DNA of 64,000 nt, taken from NCBI GenBank assembly GCA_963818445.1, contig CAWFSG010000017.1, positions 372,001 through 436,000 of the forward strand, given 5' to 3'. The position numbers and the translations under genes were made by a program. Under the pieces are notes generated by a model. The model was not told the DNA's origin. It saw nothing but the letters and a program-made list of their open reading frames with translations, and ran no database searches. The first letter of the stretch is position 1. Every line of letters starts with the position of its first letter. This stretch comes from Prado023 sp963818445. Its GTDB lineage: Bacteria; Actinomycetota; Actinomycetes; S36-B12; CAIYMF01. Shown one piece after another: positions 48,101 through 57,844 of this stretch.

Positions 48101-48180
48101 TTGATCCAAGTTCGCTGCGCCGAACGCGGTTTGATCCAAGTATGAGCGCGCGAGAAGTCCCGAGACTTGGAGCGAATCGC
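48101..48180. repeat. 80-bp intergenic repeat, copy 1
   Basis: An 80-base unit starting TTGATCCAAGTTCGCTGCGC and ending ACTTGGAGCGAATCGC. It holds two direct ATCCAAGT words and an inverted ACTTGG near its end, so the right half can fold as a CCAAGT/ACTTGG hairpin. A second copy follows 79 bases later in the same orientation. Confidence 0.8.
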
Positions 48181-48259
48181 ATGGGGCACTCAGGGGCGGG
48201 GCGTGACGTGGCTGGGAGCCGCGCCGGCCCGGCGGGTGGGGTGGGGAGCTGCGCGTGGG

Positions 48260-48339
48260 TTGATCCAAGTTCGCTGCGCCCAACGGCGGTTCATCCAAGT
48301 TTGAGCGCGCGAACAGTCCCGGGACTTGGATCGAATCGC
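48260..48339. repeat. 80-bp intergenic repeat, copy 2
   Basis: Second copy of the unit at 48101, colinear across the full 80 bases with a handful of substitutions (starts TTGATCCAAGTTCGCTGCGC). It lies 56 bases beyond the repaired rhlE stop, in the convergent gap between that gene and the zinc-ribbon gene. Confidence 0.8.
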
Positions 48340-48395
48340 CGTCGTGGGGCGGCGACCTGCTCCGTGGCGGAGCTGGCCGACCCGCCGGAACTGGC

Positions 48396-50032
48396 CTATT
48401 CCGCGGCGGAGCTGGCCGACCCGCTGGACGGCTCCGCCGGACCGCCGCTGCCGGACCGCCCTGGCTGCCCTCGGCGCCCTGGGTCTGGCCGCCGCGGGTG
48501 CGGTTGCGGGTCCGGTTGCGGCGCTTCCTGGGAGCGGCCTCATCGCCGGAGCCGCCCGCGCCGGAGCCGCCCGCGACCGCGGCACCCGAGTCCGGGCCCT
48601 TCGAGCCGCCGGACTTGGCCGACCCGCCCTTCGGCGCGCCGTCCTTGTGACCGTGCGGGATCGTCTGCCCGTGGTGGTGCGTGTGCCCGCGGCCGTGGCC
48701 GCCCGCGCCCGAGCCGCCGCGCCCGTCGCGATCGCGGTCGCGGGTGTTCGGCTGCCGACCCCCGAGGTCCTCGAGCACCTCGGCGTCCAGGCCCTCGTGG
48801 GTGCGTGACTTGCGGGGCAGCCGTCCGGTCGTGCCGGCGGGGATCCCGACTCCGGTGTAGAGGTGCTCGGAGGTGTGGTAGGTCTCGATCGGGTCGTGGA
48901 AGGACAGCCCGAGGGCCTTGTTGATCAGGCCCCAGCGCGGGACGTCCTGCCAGTCGACGAAGGTGATCGCCACACCGGACGCCCCGGCGCGGGCGGTGCG
49001 CCCGACGCGGTGCAGGTAGGTCTTCTCGTCATCCGGGCACTCGTAGTTGATGACGTGCGTGACGCCCTCGACGTCGATGCCGCGGGCGGCCACGTCGGTG
49101 GCGACCAGGATGTCGACCTTGCCGTTGCGGAACGCGCGCAGCGCCTGCTCGCGCGCCCCCTGGCCGAGGTCGCCGTGCACGGCACCGGCGGCGAACCCGC
49201 GCTCGGTCAGCTCATCGGCGACGGCCTGGGCGCGGCGCTTCGTGCGGCAGAAGACCATCGACGGTCCGTGGCTCTCGGCCTGCATGACGCGGGCGAGGAT
49301 CTCGACCTTGTTCAGCGGGTGGACGCGCCACACGTGCTGCTCGACCTCGGCGACCGTGGCCGAGTCGTCGTCGACGTTCAGCGCCCGGATGTGGGTCGGC
49401 TGGGTCATGTAGCGCCTGGCCAGGGCGATGATCTGCCCGGGCATGGTCGCGGAGAACAGCATCGTCTGGCGGGTCGCGGGCAGCATCGAGACGATGCGCT
49501 CGACGTCGGGCAGGAAGCCCATGTCGAGCATCTCGTCGGCCTCGTCGAGCACCAGGACCTGCACGTCGCCCAGGTGCAGCAGGCGCTGGCGGGCCAGGTC
49601 GATCAGCCGCCCGGGCGTGCCGACCACGACGTCGACGCCCTTGGCCAGGGCCTCGACCTGCGGCTCGTACGCGCGCCCGCCGTACACGGCCAGGACGCGC
49701 ACGCCCAGCTCGGCGCCGGCCAGCGTGAGGTCGGAGGTCACCTGGACGCACAGCTCGCGCGTCGGGACGACGACCAGCGCCTTGGGGGCCTTCTGCTCGG
49801 CGGGGGACAGGTTGGGGTACTCGGGGGTGTTCGGGGAGGGGATGCGCTGGAGCAGCGGGATGCCGAAGCCGAGGGTCTTGCCCGTGCCGGTCTTGGCCTG
49901 CCCGATCAGGTCGCGGCCCTCGAGGGCCTGCGGGATGCACAGCTCCTGGATCTGGAAGGCGTCGGTGATCCCGGCCTTTGCCAGGGCGGAGGTGATGGGC
50001 GCGACGACGCCCAAGTCGGTGAAGGTAGTCAA
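48396..50032 (-). CDS. rhlE: DEAD-box RNA helicase, RhlE-like (3' frameshift)
   Basis: ATP-dependent RNA helicase of about 545 residues. Motifs: Q motif (FQIQELCIPQAL), I AKTGTGKT, Ia PTREL, II DEAD, III SAT, V and VI in VATDVAARGID and HRVGRTARAG. The C-terminus is a basic Gly/Arg/His tail, typical of RNA-annealing extensions. The start is a TTG at 50032 with GAGGAGAG upstream. The catalytic frame runs on past the repeats, but a shift between about 48455 and 48480 gives GSGGPAEPSSGSASSAAE and a TAG at 48396, the expected low-complexity end. Synteny with Rv3211. Divergent from the ferritin-like gene. Confidence 0.9.
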
Positions 50033-50097
50033 ATCTCTCCTCAGTAGTGCGCCGATTCTACCTTCTCCACGGGGACCGCTCGGGTTACCGTCCTTCC

Positions 50098-50836
50098 ATG
50101 ACCCCCGAACCCGCCGCCGCTCCCGTCCCGTCGAGCTCGCAGGATGGGTCGCCGGGCGCTGAGGTGGTGCGCCCCGCGTTGTCGGATCCGGAGTACCGGC
50201 AGGGCGTGATCGAGCTGCTGGGCCTGCTCGGTGCGGGGGAGTACCTCGCGTTCGAGCGCCTCGTGAGCGAGGCCGCGCTGGCACCGTCCCTGTCGCAGCG
50301 GGTGCGGATCGCCGACATCGCCCAGGGCGAGCTGGGCCACTTCCACCTGCTGCGCGAGCGCCTGATCGAGATGGGCGCCGATCCCGACGAGGCGATGTCG
50401 GCGTTCCTCGGTCCGCTCGAGTCCTACCACCGGATGACCGCTCCCGAGCGACTGGCTCGAGGGCCTGGTCAAGGCCTACGTCGGCGACTCGATCAGCGAG
50501 GACTTCTACCGCGAGGTCGGGGCCGTGCTCGACGACGAGACCGCCGCGCTCGTGCTCGAGGTGTGCAGCGAGTTGGGCAAGACGGCCGTCGTGATCGAGG
50601 AGGTCCGGGCGGCCATCGCCCGGGATCCGCGCCTGGCGGGGCGGCTGGCGCTGTGGGGCCGGCGGCTGCTCGGCGAGATGCTGTCGCAGGCGCAGTCGGT
50701 CGCCGCCGAGCACGACGGGCTGGCCGCGCTGATCCTCAGCGAGCAGGTGTCGCGCCAGATCGACCTGTTCGGCCTGGTGGAGCGGCTCACCGCCGCCCAT
50801 GTCGAGCGGATGACCGCCCTGGGCCTCGCGGCGTAG
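50098..50836 (+). CDS. Ferritin-like (MiaE_2/PF13794-type) protein (one frameshift)
   Basis: About 245 residues of four-helix-bundle sequence. Candidate diiron ligands are in ELLGLLGAGEYLAFERL (Glu) and AQGELGHFHLLRERL (ExxH), and again in DETAALVLEVCSELGK and LILSEQVSRQIDLFG later. The first frame fails after MTAPE. Deleting one base near 50445 continues as DWLEGLVKAYVGDSISEDFY and on to the TAG at 50836. The interval length is a multiple of three plus one, as expected. Related to tRNA hydroxylase-like proteins such as Rv3210c; substrate not established. 65 bases from the divergent rhlE start. Confidence 0.87.
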
Positions 50837-50999
50837 GGGCGGCGGGTCGGCCGGGCGCGCGGTCCCCCCTCAGTCGGGTGGGCGGTTCGGGCACCGTTCA
50901 CGGGAAGGCGCCGCGGTTCATGCTCCAACTCGGGAGCCGTTCGTCGCGGGAGCTCGCCTTCCGGGCCAACCCCGTCAATGTGTGCTGACCGGACGGGCC

Positions 51000-51224
51000 T
51001 CAGATGGTGCCGAAACCGACCTTGCGGACCTCGGCGGCGGCGATCTCGACGTAGGCCAGCTTGGCGGCCGGAACCACCACGCGGTGGCCCTTCTCGTCGA
51101 TCAGGTCCAACAGTCCGTCGTTCTTGAGGGCCTCGGCGACCTTCTTGGCGACGGCGTCGGGTGTATCGGTGCTCTCCAGGACCAGCTCACGGGCAGCCTG
51201 CTGGATTCCGATGCGAACCTCCAC
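51000..51224 (-). CDS. DUF3107 miniprotein (TB9.4-like)
   Basis: A 74-residue protein with the DUF3107 (PF11305) pattern: VEVRIGIQQAARELVLES at the start, a central helix DAVAKKVAEALKNDGLLDLID, and VPAAKLAYVEIAAAEVRKVGFG at the end. GTG start at 51224 with AAAGG nearby; a longer frame upstream is not supported. Cytoplasmic, function unknown. Its place between the ferritin-like gene and a TetR gene agrees with Rv3208A in M. tuberculosis. It lies 17 bases downstream of tetR and is probably co-transcribed with it. Confidence 0.93.
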   Translation of the reverse strand: MEVRIGIQQAARELVLESTDTPDAVAKKVAEALKNDGLLDLIDEKGHRVVVPAAKLAYVEIAAAEVRKVGFGTI

Positions 51225-51241
51225 GGTGGGCCTTTCTCTCG

Positions 51242-51862
51242 CTAGCTCGGGGGATGGGTCAGGGGGAACTCGGAGATGCCGCGCCACGACAGCATCGACA
51301 TGGCCTTGGCGGCACTCTCCTGGGAGATGGGCGCCGGCGAGTGCAGCCAGTAGCGGGCGGCGGTCTGGGCCATGCCGAGCAGGCCGCTGGCCAGGAGCAT
51401 CGACGTGTCGTCGTCGAGCTCGGTGTCCTCGCGGATGACCTCGGCGATCATCTGCGCGCAGGTGTCGTTGGTGCGGGCGACGCGGTCGGCGGCCTCGGGG
51501 ACGTTGGTGAGGTCGGACTCGAAGATCAGCCGGAACGCGCCGGACTCGTGGGCGACGAAGTCGAAGTACGCCTCGAAGGTGGCGCGCACGCGCTTGCGGT
51601 TGTCGGTGGTGGAGTCCAGGGCGATGCGCACGCGGTCGATCAGCGAGTCGCTGCTCTCGTCGAGGACCGCGAGGTAGAGCTCGAGCTTGCCCGGGAAGTG
51701 CTGGTAGAGCACGGGCTTGGAGACGCCGGCGAGCTCGGCGATGCCGTCCATGCCGGCGGCGTGGTAGCCCTGCTGGACGAACGCCTCGCGCGCAGCATCG
51801 AGCAGCTGCGCGCGCCGCTCCTGGCGCGGCAGGCGCCCTGCGCGATCGGCCGTGACTGACAT
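51242..51862 (-). CDS. TetR family transcriptional regulator
   Basis: A 206-residue repressor-type protein. The N-terminal HTH (about 14-60) reads RRAQLLDAAREAFVQQGYHAAGMDGIAELAGVSKPVLYQHFPGKLEL, broken here over the usual three helices. The ligand/dimer domain follows and matches the TetR_C type found in Rv3208-like regulators. ATG at 51862. Target genes are not evident; autoregulation and control of the DUF3107 gene downstream are likely. The upstream 492-base gap holds a nested palindrome that could include its operator. Confidence 0.92.
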   Translation of the reverse strand: MSVTADRAGRLPRQERRAQLLDAAREAFVQQGYHAAGMDGIAELAGVSKPVLYQHFPGKLELYLAVLDESSDSLIDRVRIALDSTTDNRKRVRATFEAYFDFVAHESGAFRLIFESDLTNVPEAADRVARTNDTCAQMIAEVIREDTELDDDTSMLLASGLLGMAQTAARYWLHSPAPISQESAAKAMSMLSWRGISEFPLTHPPS

Positions 51863-52354
51863 GGGCGTGATCTTACCGTCGAGGGTGGGCGCCGGAGGCC
51901 GAACCCGCTGCGCCGATGGCGAACCGGCTCGCCGGAACGCCGTCGAGCGAGGCGGGTTCGCTGCTGACGGGCGCCCCGGCGGCAGCGAGTCGAGCGTGCG
52001 TCGGACCGCGGGGCGCGAGCCGGCGGTCGGAGTCACAGCCCGGCCGGCAGGTGCAGCACCGGGCCAGCGCACCTCGGTGCCCGCCTCTGGCGTCCCGGAC
52101 GCCCGGCGGGCCGTGTGGTGACCACCTGAGTTCGCGCCCGAAACCGTTGTTTCACGTCGTGTGGCGTGGCCACGCGCCTGAGTTCGCATCCGAAGCTGCT
52201 GTTCGGGTCCCAAGCGGACACGGCCCGAACAACGCTTTCGAGTGCGAACTCCCCGACGCGTGGACCTGGCCGAGCGTGAAACAACAGGATCGAGCGCGTA
52301 CTGCCGCGACTGGGTTTGGGCGAGGAAGCGGTCTGGCGTCTGCGTGGGGCTGGG
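51863..52354. other. Gene-free interval with nested palindrome
   Basis: A 492-base stretch between tetR and the DUF559-type gene. Codon patterns in open frames here do not resemble genes. Its central third is the nested inverted repeat annotated separately at 52147-52286. Confidence 0.5.
52147..52286. repeat. 140-bp nested inverted repeat (possible structured RNA or cruciform)
   Basis: Three nested perfect arm pairs share one centre: GTTGTTTCACG (52147-52157) with CGTGAAACAAC (52276-52286); GAGTTCGCA (52181-52189) with TGCGAACTC (52244-52252); TGTTCGGG (52201-52208) with CCCGAACA (52225-52232). The outer arm is unusually AT-rich for this genome. Confidence 0.7.
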
Positions 52355-53344
52355 TCAGAGTGCGCCGCGGGCGTCGAGGGCGGCTGCGATCCGGCCGACG
52401 ACCGCGGACGGCCGCTGGCGGAGCTCGGAGTACATCCAGCGGACGACTCGGAATCCCATCAGCTCCAACGCCTCCTGACGCCGCTTCTCACGGACGAGGT
52501 CGTCACGGGTGGTGTACTTGACGGCGCCGTCAGCCTCGCCGATCACCATGGCCTCCGCCCACAGGAAATCGGGGAAGGCCTCGCCCTCGGCAGTGCGGAT
52601 GCGTACCTGCATCTCGGGGAGGGGCAACCCGGCAAGGAGGAAATGGCCGTAGCTCAGGGACTCGTTGGCCGACTCGCGTCGAGGGTCGGCGAGGGGGACG
52701 ACGTCGGTCAGGGCGCGTCGCGTGCGGAGGGTTGCTGCGGATCGGCTGGCCTCGAGCAGGGGCGCGCGGGAGGCCTCGACCAGCTTCTCGTTGGTGTAGG
52801 CGTCGCGGAGTCGGCGTTCGCCCACCTGGCTGAGCAGTTCGAGGCGAGCGGCGGAGTCGAGCGTGATCAGGGCCTCGGGTACCCCGGACAGTGCCGCAAC
52901 GTCCACTGCCGTGCGGGCGGGTGTGGTCACGAGCAGGCCGCTGGGGTGCTCGGTGCGGTGGTGGACGGGGAGATCCCGTACGGCGATGCTCAGCCCTCGA
53001 TGTGTCTTGGACCTCACGCTGGCCCCGGTTGGGACGATGAATGAGGGGGCGGCGGCTGCGGCCTGGAGCGCATCGTCGAGGTCGAGGTCCCACGCCAGCG
53101 CCGCCGTGTGATGGCTCGCGATCGCGGACGGATTCCGCAGCTGCAGCGCAAGGGCGAGCTGGACGTGACGGGGGATCGGGTCGTCCGGGACCGACTTGGT
53201 GGCGACGAAGACGCCCCGGGTGAGCCGGGTGACAGACCCGGTATCCACCGCCCAACGGATCATCGCGTCCGTGACCCCGAGTGGGGCGACATGGGCGGCC
53301 ATGAAGGGGGTCGTGGGCGGGGTCCAGGGCGTGATTCGCGGCAC
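52355..53344 (-). CDS. DUF559 / AbiEi-like protein, second copy in window
   Basis: A 329-residue protein with the same two-part design as the gene at 37456. The N-terminal winged-helix region is MIRWAVDTGSVTRLTRGVFV followed by IASHHTAALAWDLDLDD. The C-terminal DUF559 region has SLSYGHFLLAGLPLPEMQV, FPDFLWAEAMVIGEADGAVK (candidate PD...E-x-D core) and REKRRQEALELMGFRVVRW. Start is GTG at 53344 with AGGGTGG upstream; ATG at 53395 is an in-frame alternative. These proteins are related to abortive-infection antitoxins and Vsr-like nucleases but lack an adjacent AbiEii toxin here. Function unknown. Confidence 0.8.
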   Translation of the reverse strand: MPRITPWTPPTTPFMAAHVAPLGVTDAMIRWAVDTGSVTRLTRGVFVATKSVPDDPIPRHVQLALALQLRNPSAIASHHTAALAWDLDLDDALQAAAAAPSFIVPTGASVRSKTHRGLSIAVRDLPVHHRTEHPSGLLVTTPARTAVDVAALSGVPEALITLDSAARLELLSQVGERRLRDAYTNEKLVEASRAPLLEASRSAATLRTRRALTDVVPLADPRRESANESLSYGHFLLAGLPLPEMQVRIRTAEGEAFPDFLWAEAMVIGEADGAVKYTTRDDLVREKRRQEALELMGFRVVRWMYSELRQRPSAVVGRIAAALDARGAL

Positions 53345-53518
53345 GCGGCCACCCTGTTCGATGTCCGCTGAATGGAGAAGCCCTGTGCGATGCATCTGTG
53401 GACAGGCGGGTGGGGCTCGAGTGACGTCGACGCCGTCAGCACGTGATCGGCGACGGTGCCGAGGCGGGGACCTGACGCGGTAGCGTGCGACTCGCAGACG
53501 CGTCAGCGGGGAGGTCAC

Positions 53519-54356
53519 GTGCGGATCCTGTACGTGTGCACGGCCAACATCTGCCGGTCGGCGTCGGCGCAGCAGCTGTTGCGGGCGGCCGTCGCGGGCG
53601 CGCCCGAACTCTCGGGGATCGAGGTGCGTTCGGCCGGGACCGCCGCGATGGCCGGTTCGCCCGGGTGCTCGATGGCGCCGGCCCTCGCCGGGCACGCCGC
53701 GGAGCATCACTCCCAGGCGCTGACTGCCGAGCTGGTGACGTGGGCGGACCTGATCCTCGCCGCCGCGCGTGACCATCGGCCGGCGATCCTCGAGTTGGAG
53801 CCGACGTCGCGGACCCGGACGTTCACGATGCGCCAGGCGGGCCGGATCGCCGACTGGATGGTCGATTCGGGGATGGTGGCGGCGGGCCGGGAGCGTTCGG
53901 TGTCGGGCGTGGACGCGGGGGACTGGGCTGCGCGGTTCCCTGCGGGCGATCCGCGGCAGGACGTGCAGGCGCTGCCCGACGATCCGGCCGGTCGACGGCT
54001 GTGGGTCGTGAGCGAGATGGATGCTGCCCGGGGACTGGCGGGTGCGGCGCCGGCACCAGGGACGGCGGGTCGGGGCCGGAGTGGGTGGCGGGCCGGCCGA
54101 GCCTCGGAGGCGCTGGCGATGGGCGCGCGGCCCGGGGTCCGCGGATGGCCAGGGGCCACGTCCCAGGGGGGTCCGAGTGGGGCCGGACTGGCGGCCGCTG
54201 GTCGGGTCGCGATCGACCCCAGTGAGTTGCATGTCGATGACGTGCCCGACCCGCACTACCTGGGCTCGGGCCTGCATGCCTTGGCGTACGAGCAGATCCT
54301 CGCCTCGACCGACTCCCTCGTGCGCCTGATGCGCGAGGTCGCTCGAGTCGGGGTGA
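53519..54356 (+). CDS. Low-molecular-weight protein-tyrosine-phosphatase-like protein (3' end uncertain)
   Basis: N-terminus MRILYVCTANICRSASA carries the CX5R phosphatase loop (Cys7-Arg13), and DVPDPHYLGSGLHALAYE matches the general-acid DP loop. Between them lies an insert of about 100 residues rich in Gly, Arg and Ala that normal LMW phosphatases (about 160 residues) lack. The start is GTG at 53519 with GGGGAGG upstream. The intact frame runs to 54625 and would overlap the convergent gene by 240 bases. A one-base shift near 54350 would end it at 54356, 29 bases short of that gene. I prefer the shorter end. Confidence 0.75.
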
Positions 54357-54385
54357 GTCTCGGGCCGGGTCAGCCGTGGTCGGGT

Positions 54386-55760
54386 CTACGACCAGTGCAC
54401 CTGGCCGAGGAAGCCGATCAGGACCACCACCACGCCCGTGATCAGCAGCGCCAGCGTGGCCCGGAACTTGCCCGGGTTCTCGAGGATCCCGGGCGCCTTG
54501 TCGAGGGTCGCTTGGGTGCCGCGCAGGGCGGTTGTGGCGGCCACGCGGCGTTGGCGTCCACGGACGTCGAGTGCGGCCAGGGCGGCGGCGGCGAGCAGCA
54601 GGATGCTGCCGACGGCGATGAGTAGGGCGGAGGTCGCCCGGCCGGAGCGCGCTCCCGAGTCTGCGTCGGGAGTGGGAGTGTCGGCGGGAATGGGGGTGGC
54701 GATGATGAGGTCGCTGATGACCTGGGTTGCGACGATGGTCAGGACGATCACCGCGAGCACGGTGAAGATGAGCGCGACGACGGCGGTGAACCGCCCGTCG
54801 TACTCGCCGAGCGGGACCTCGACCACGCCCTGCGGTGCGGGGGTGGGCGAAGGTGGCGTGACGGCCGGCTGCGCGGTTGGGCCGCGCGGGTTGGGCCAGC
54901 GGGGCCGGGAGCGGAGGAGCCGCGCTGAGGGCCGGTGGGCGAAGGGCAGGTATCGGGGTGATCTGCTCCCGGGTCGCCGTCGGGGGTTCGTCCTCGGTGG
55001 CGACGGTAGGCACATCAGCGTCCACGAGCGCGGAGCCCAGCCGAGCCTCGGTGGCCAGCGGAGCCACGTGAGCGTCCACGAGCGCGGAGGCCGCGGTCGC
55101 GAGCCTCGGTGGCCAGCGGAGCCACGTCGGCCGCCGCCGCCACGGTGACCGGTGGAGCTGGGCTGGTCAGTTGGGAAGCGGGGCTCCCCGTGGGGGGCGC
55201 GGCCAGGGAGCCGGCTCGACGGGCGCCGACGCGGAGGAAGGAGGCGCCGGGATGGGCCCTGGGGGCGCTGGGGAGGTGGGCGCCGGCTCAACGGGCGCCG
55301 GTGCGGAGGAGGGCGGCGCCGGGACGGGCGCAGGGGCGGCCGGTGCGGTGTCGGCCGCGGGAGTTCTCGGGGCGCCCGCGAGCGCGGCGTCCGTCGACTC
55401 CCGTGCGGGTGCCGCGACGGGGGTCGGGGCCGCAGGCGTCCGGCGCAGCGAGACGGTCGCGGGCACCACGCGCACCACCGGCGACTCGACCAGGGCGCCT
55501 GCCCCCGTCGCGCGCGCCTGGAAGGTCCCGAAGCGCTCGTCGCCCATGAGCACCCACCGGGTGCCGTCGCTCATCGGGGGCGTGGTCACGCGTTGCCCCC
55601 CTCGGTAGAGCGCCAGCCCCTCGGGATCCCAGGCGGACGGGATCGGCGAGACGGTGATCATGATGGCGTTCGCCTCGTCCACGAGCAGCGTCGATCCGTC
55701 GCCGGTTGGCACAGGCGCGCGCCCCGTGGAGGACGCGGTCAGCGTGAGGGCATGGGCCAT
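54386..55760 (-). CDS. Hypothetical repeat-rich membrane protein (several frameshifts)
   Basis: A protein of about 455 residues assembled from three frames. The N-terminal part (from ATG at 55760) is a beta-rich domain of about 115 residues (TVSPIPSAWDPEGLALYRGG, RWVLMGDERFGTFQARA). A long Ala/Pro/Val linker follows. Then come about three copies of an ADVAPLATEA-like unit, each followed by ALVDA, encoded by 51-54 bp tandem DNA repeats near 54995-55135. Three membrane helices close the protein (FTAVVALIFTVLAVIVLTIVA, ALLIAVGSILLLAAAALAAL, ATLALLITGVVVVLIGFL). At least three one-base shifts (near 55175, 55085 and 54880) are needed. No family recognised. Confidence 0.6.
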
Positions 55761-55968
55761 GGTTGCACTGTCGACCCGGTGACGCTGCGTGTCAATGACG
55801 CTCTGTGACCGTCACCCGGATGGCCGATCGCTCGGGCGATTCCGGCGACTCTCCGGCGTCGGGGTGGCCATCGCGAGCCCGTTCCAGCGTGGGCGTTCGG
55901 CGTCGGGGCGGCGGTCAACGGGCCCGTGCCAGCGTGGGCGAACCTCCCGGGGCGGCATACTGTGCGGC

Positions 55969-56665
55969 GTGCAGAGCGACGCGATCAGGAGCCTCGGCGA
56001 CATCGAGGACCGGCACTGGTGGTTCGCCGAGCGCCGCAACCTGATCCGATCGCAGGTCAAGGGTGTGCAGCCCGTGGGTCCGGCACTGGACGTCGGGGCG
56101 GCCGCGGGCGGCAACACGCGGGTCCTGGTCGAGGCGGGCTGGGACTGCGTCGCGCTGGAGTACTCCGAGATGGGCGCGGACATGGCCCGCGAGCGCGGCC
56201 TGACAGTCGTCCGCGGGGACGCGACGAAGCTGCCCATCGCCGACGACACGCTCGGGCTGGTGGTCGCCTACGACGTCCTCGAGCACATCGAGGACGACGC
56301 GGCGGCAGCGCGGGAGTTCCTCAGGTGCCTGCGCCCGGGCGGGCGGCTGCTCGTGGCGGTGCCGGCCGACATGCGCCTGTGGTCGGCGCACGACGAGGCT
56401 GTGGACCACGTGCGCCGCTACGAGCGCGATGAGTTGCTGTCGCTGGTCTACGGGGCCGGGTTCCGGGACGTGACGATCCGGTCGTGGAACGTCCTGCTGC
56501 GCCCGGTGGTGGCGCTGCGCCGCAAGAAGGACCGCGGCAGCGAGCTGGTGGAGCCGGGGCGGCTGACGAACGCGGCCCTGCGCGGGGTCGTCGCGATGGA
56601 GCGGGTCCTGCCCGTCGGCCGGACTGTCGGGGGTCTCGCTGCTGCTGACGGCGGTGAAGCGGTGA
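55969..56665 (+). CDS. Class I SAM-dependent methyltransferase (3' frameshift)
   Basis: A 232-residue methyltransferase. It begins with DRHWWFAERRNLIRS, common in sugar or cell-envelope methyltransferases. Motif I is ALDVGAAAGGNTRVL, followed by VALEYSEMGADMAR, VVRGDATKLP and VAYDVLEHIEDD. The frame stays intact to GRTVGG. One G fewer in the five-G run at 56629-56633 gives GVSLLLTAVKR and the stop at 56665, a normal C-terminus for this family. GTG at 55969 starts the protein. It precedes a GT2 and an epimerase gene on the same strand, so a cell-surface glycan role is likely. Confidence 0.87.
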
Positions 56666-56737
56666 GGGGCCGGCGGTCGCGCGGCAGCGGGCGAGGGAGT
56701 CGGGCAGGTCTCACCCGACGGACACGAGCGCGGGGGC

Positions 56738-57844
56738 ATGCCGACCCCGGGCCAGGAGTCGCCAGCCCCGGTCGCCCAGTCGCTCAGCATCGTGATCCCG
56801 GTCTACCGGGCTGGGCCGGCGCTTGAGTCCACGGTGCGCGAGATCCTGGACGTCTGCGCCGACGTCAGCCCCGCCCCGGGCGTGCGGATCGCCCTCGACG
56901 AGCTGATCCTGGTCTGCGACAACCCCGGGCTGCCGGTCGAGGCCCTCGATCACCTCGCGGGCCTGGCCGATCTGGACGAGCGAGTGCGGGTCGTCTGGCT
57001 GTCGCGGAACTTCGGGCAGCACCCGGCGACCGTCGCAGGCATCGTGTCGACCAACGGCGACTGGGTCGTGACCATGGACGAGGACGGACAGCACGACCCG
57101 GCCTTCATCCAGGCGTTGCTGGCCACCGCCGGTCGCAACCGAACGCCGCTGGTCTACGCGGAGCCCACCAACGCCCGGCCGCACGGGGCGATGCGTAATG
57201 CGGCGTCGTGGATGTCCGGGCGGGTGGCGCGCTCGGTGACGGGGGTCCCGGTTCGGTTCCACAGCTTCCGCCTCCTCGAGGGGAGCCTGGCGCGCTCGGC
57301 GTGCGCCTACGCCGGGGAGAACGTGTTCCTGGACGTGTCGCTGTCGTGGACCTGCGGGGCGCCGTCGGCCTGCCCCGTGCAGCTGCGCCAGGAGGCGGCC
57401 CCGTCGTCGTACAACTACCGCCGGCTGCTCAGCCACTTCTGGCGGATGATCGTGTCGAGCGGGACCCGCCCGCTGCGGTTCATCGCCGCCGCCGGTGTGG
57501 TCATCGCCCTGACCGGGCTGGTCGTGGGTGCGTGGCTGGTGGTCGAGCGGATCCGCGGGGCGATCCCCGTGCCTGGCTGGACGTCGGTCGTCATCGCCCT
57601 GCTCGTTCTGCTCGGCGGGCTCTACGTGGCTGTGGCGGTGGTGGCCGAGTACGTGGGGCAGGCGGTGCGCAACACGGTGGGGCGGCCGGTGTACGTCCGG
57701 GTCGATCCCCCGGAGGCTCGGGCGCTGCACGTGCTGAGCCGGAGCCTGGTGGCGGCTCAGGTGGGCGCTGCGGGCGAGGCCGGGGACGCGGGTGCGTCCG
57801 GGGACGCAGGTGCGGTGGCCGGGGACGCCGGCCCGCCGCGATGA
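56738..57844 (+). CDS. Family 2 glycosyltransferase, polyprenyl-phosphate (DPM/ArnC-like) type
   Basis: A 368-residue membrane glycosyltransferase. The GT-A domain begins LSIVIPVYRAGPALESTV, with the nucleotide-sugar residues in LSRNFGQHPATVAG and the metal-site DMDEDGQHDP-like motif (TMDEDGQHDP). Two membrane helices are at about 245-270 and 285-310, as in dolichyl/undecaprenyl-phosphate sugar transferases. The C-terminal 40 residues are Gly/Ala/Asp repeats. ATG at 56738. Its stop overlaps the next gene by four bases. Probably transfers a sugar to a lipid carrier on the cytoplasmic face. Confidence 0.9.
   Translation: MPTPGQESPAPVAQSLSIVIPVYRAGPALESTVREILDVCADVSPAPGVRIALDELILVCDNPGLPVEALDHLAGLADLDERVRVVWLSRNFGQHPATVAGIVSTNGDWVVTMDEDGQHDPAFIQALLATAGRNRTPLVYAEPTNARPHGAMRNAASWMSGRVARSVTGVPVRFHSFRLLEGSLARSACAYAGENVFLDVSLSWTCGAPSACPVQLRQEAAPSSYNYRRLLSHFWRMIVSSGTRPLRFIAAAGVVIALTGLVVGAWLVVERIRGAIPVPGWTSVVIALLVLLGGLYVAVAVVAEYVGQAVRNTVGRPVYVRVDPPEARALHVLSRSLVAAQVGAAGEAGDAGASGDAGAVAGDAGPPR

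Noticed and set aside
48101..48339. The two 80-bp units as a CRISPR array
   Set aside because: Only two diverged units of 80 bases are present, with no spacer series and no cas genes.
51852..52121. Plus-strand open frame opposite the tetR 5' end
   Set aside because: No homology pattern, and it ends before the nested palindrome; better read as gene-free DNA.
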